Below are positions 7,131 to 7,347 of a stretch of DNA of 7,347 nucleotides, piece by piece. Every line of letters begins with the position of its first letter. Position 1 is the stretch's first letter. Source of the DNA: an uncultured Cytophagaceae bacterium (lineage in GTDB: Bacteria; Bacteroidota; Bacteroidia; Cytophagales; Spirosomataceae). The DNA lies in contig CAILUB010000115.1 of NCBI GenBank assembly GCA_903837305.1, positions 1 through 7,347 of the forward strand. Reading direction: 5' to 3'. Both the position numbers and the translations under genes were made by a program. The notes beneath the pieces are model-generated. The model saw nothing but the letters and a program-made list of their open reading frames with translations, did not search any database and was not told the DNA's origin.

Positions 7131-7182
7131 GCATTTTTTTTCTGTTTTTTCTTGATATTAATTTGCACAGAACAAGTTTTTT
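7124..7182. other. Helically phased T-tracts, predicted curved DNA
   Basis: T-runs lie at 7124-7130 (7), 7134-7141 (8), 7145-7150 (6) and 7177-7182 (6). Their centres are about 10, 10 and 32 bases apart, close to one, one and three helical turns. A/T tracts in phase with the helix bend DNA. The first three end about 12 bases before the TTG box of the promoter ahead of the histone H1-like gene; the fourth is within its spacer. They could act as an UP-like element or a nucleoid-protein binding region. That role is inferred. Confidence 0.4.
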
Positions 7183-7192
7183 ACTAAATTTC
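7163..7192 (+). promoter_or_regulatory. Promoter candidate of the histone H1-like gene
   Basis: TTTG (7162-7165, TTG box 7163-7165), a 19-base spacer and TAAATTTC (7185-7192) match the Bacteroidota pattern with one mismatch at the last base. Transcription would start near 7198, giving an A-rich leader of about 65 bases before ATG 7264. Confidence 0.55.
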
Positions 7193-7263
7193 GCTTATTA
7201 AAGCTCATTTCAGGGCATAAAGACAATCTAATATTATTTACACAACCTAAAAAACAAATTATC

Positions 7264-7347
7264 ATGAGTAGATTTGCACAAGTAAAGGACTTAATTTTAT
7301 CTTTAGAAGGAGATTTCGAAAAATTCTACGATAAAGGAAATCAAGCA
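7264..7347 (+). CDS. Histone H1-like (Hc1-type) small nucleoid protein, N-terminus only
   Basis: Twenty-eight codons are visible before the window ends: MSRFAQVKDLILSLEGDF followed by EKFYDKGNQA. From memory this matches the start of the short (roughly 55-65 residue) histone H1-like proteins of Bacteroidota, which continue with a basic Arg/Lys-rich helix and are related to chlamydial Hc1 (Pfam Hc1). They are expected to bind DNA and compact the nucleoid; their function in this phylum is poorly studied. The visible part is an amphipathic helix with mixed charge; the basic tail that would prove the call lies outside. The start is supported by the preceding promoter and an A-rich leader without Shine-Dalgarno. 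Confidence 0.75.
   Translation, partial: MSRFAQVKDLILSLEGDFEKFYDKGNQA

Noticed and set aside
1..7347. CRISPR arrays, tRNA/rRNA, insertion sequences, intact parS, riboswitch
   Set aside because: Reading both strands by eye showed no direct-repeat arrays, transposase motifs, cloverleaf-like segments or full TGTTTCACGTGAAACA site.

Overview
The window reads as an ordinary, gene-dense chromosomal stretch from a Bacteroidota bacterium, most likely a member of the Cytophagales. The grounds are an AT-rich composition, weak or absent Shine-Dalgarno sequences, two promoters fitting the Bacteroidota pattern (TTG, about 19 bases, TAnnTTTG), and proteins typical of that group: an alpha-oxoamine synthase of the sphingolipid/sulfonolipid type and a small histone H1-like protein. 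The genus cannot be fixed from this sequence.

Left part (1-1648, minus strand): a parA-parB chromosome segregation pair. parA (Soj-type ATPase) is transcribed first. parB follows after 9 bases and runs off the left edge with probably only a short C-terminal tail missing. No full parS site was seen. Middle (1756-4045, plus strand): a proton-coupled POT-family di/tripeptide transporter, then one base later a VIT1/CCC1-family Fe/Mn transporter that keeps the metal- and proton-handling residues described for plant VIT1. These two are almost certainly one transcript. Facing them on the minus strand (4039-5721) is a complete periplasmic gamma-glutamyltransferase; its stop codon lies inside the last codons of the VIT gene, so the two genes overlap tail to tail by 7 bases.

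Right part (5849-7347, plus strand): an alpha-oxoamine synthase with a GTG start and a textbook Bacteroidota promoter. It is likely the first enzyme of sphingolipid or sulfonolipid (capnoid) long-chain-base synthesis. After a 176-base gap with helically phased T-tracts and a second good promoter comes the start of a histone H1-like gene, cut by the window edge.

Possible functional links are inferential. Gamma-glutamyltransferase releases Cys-Gly-type dipeptides in the periplasm that a POT transporter could import, and ParA/ParB and the H1-like protein both act on the nucleoid. I found no mobile element, CRISPR array, tRNA, rRNA or riboswitch, and nothing that looks like an undescribed multi-gene system. 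The most interesting items are the substrate of the oxoamine synthase, the POT-VIT pairing, and the curved-DNA candidate in front of the histone-like gene.
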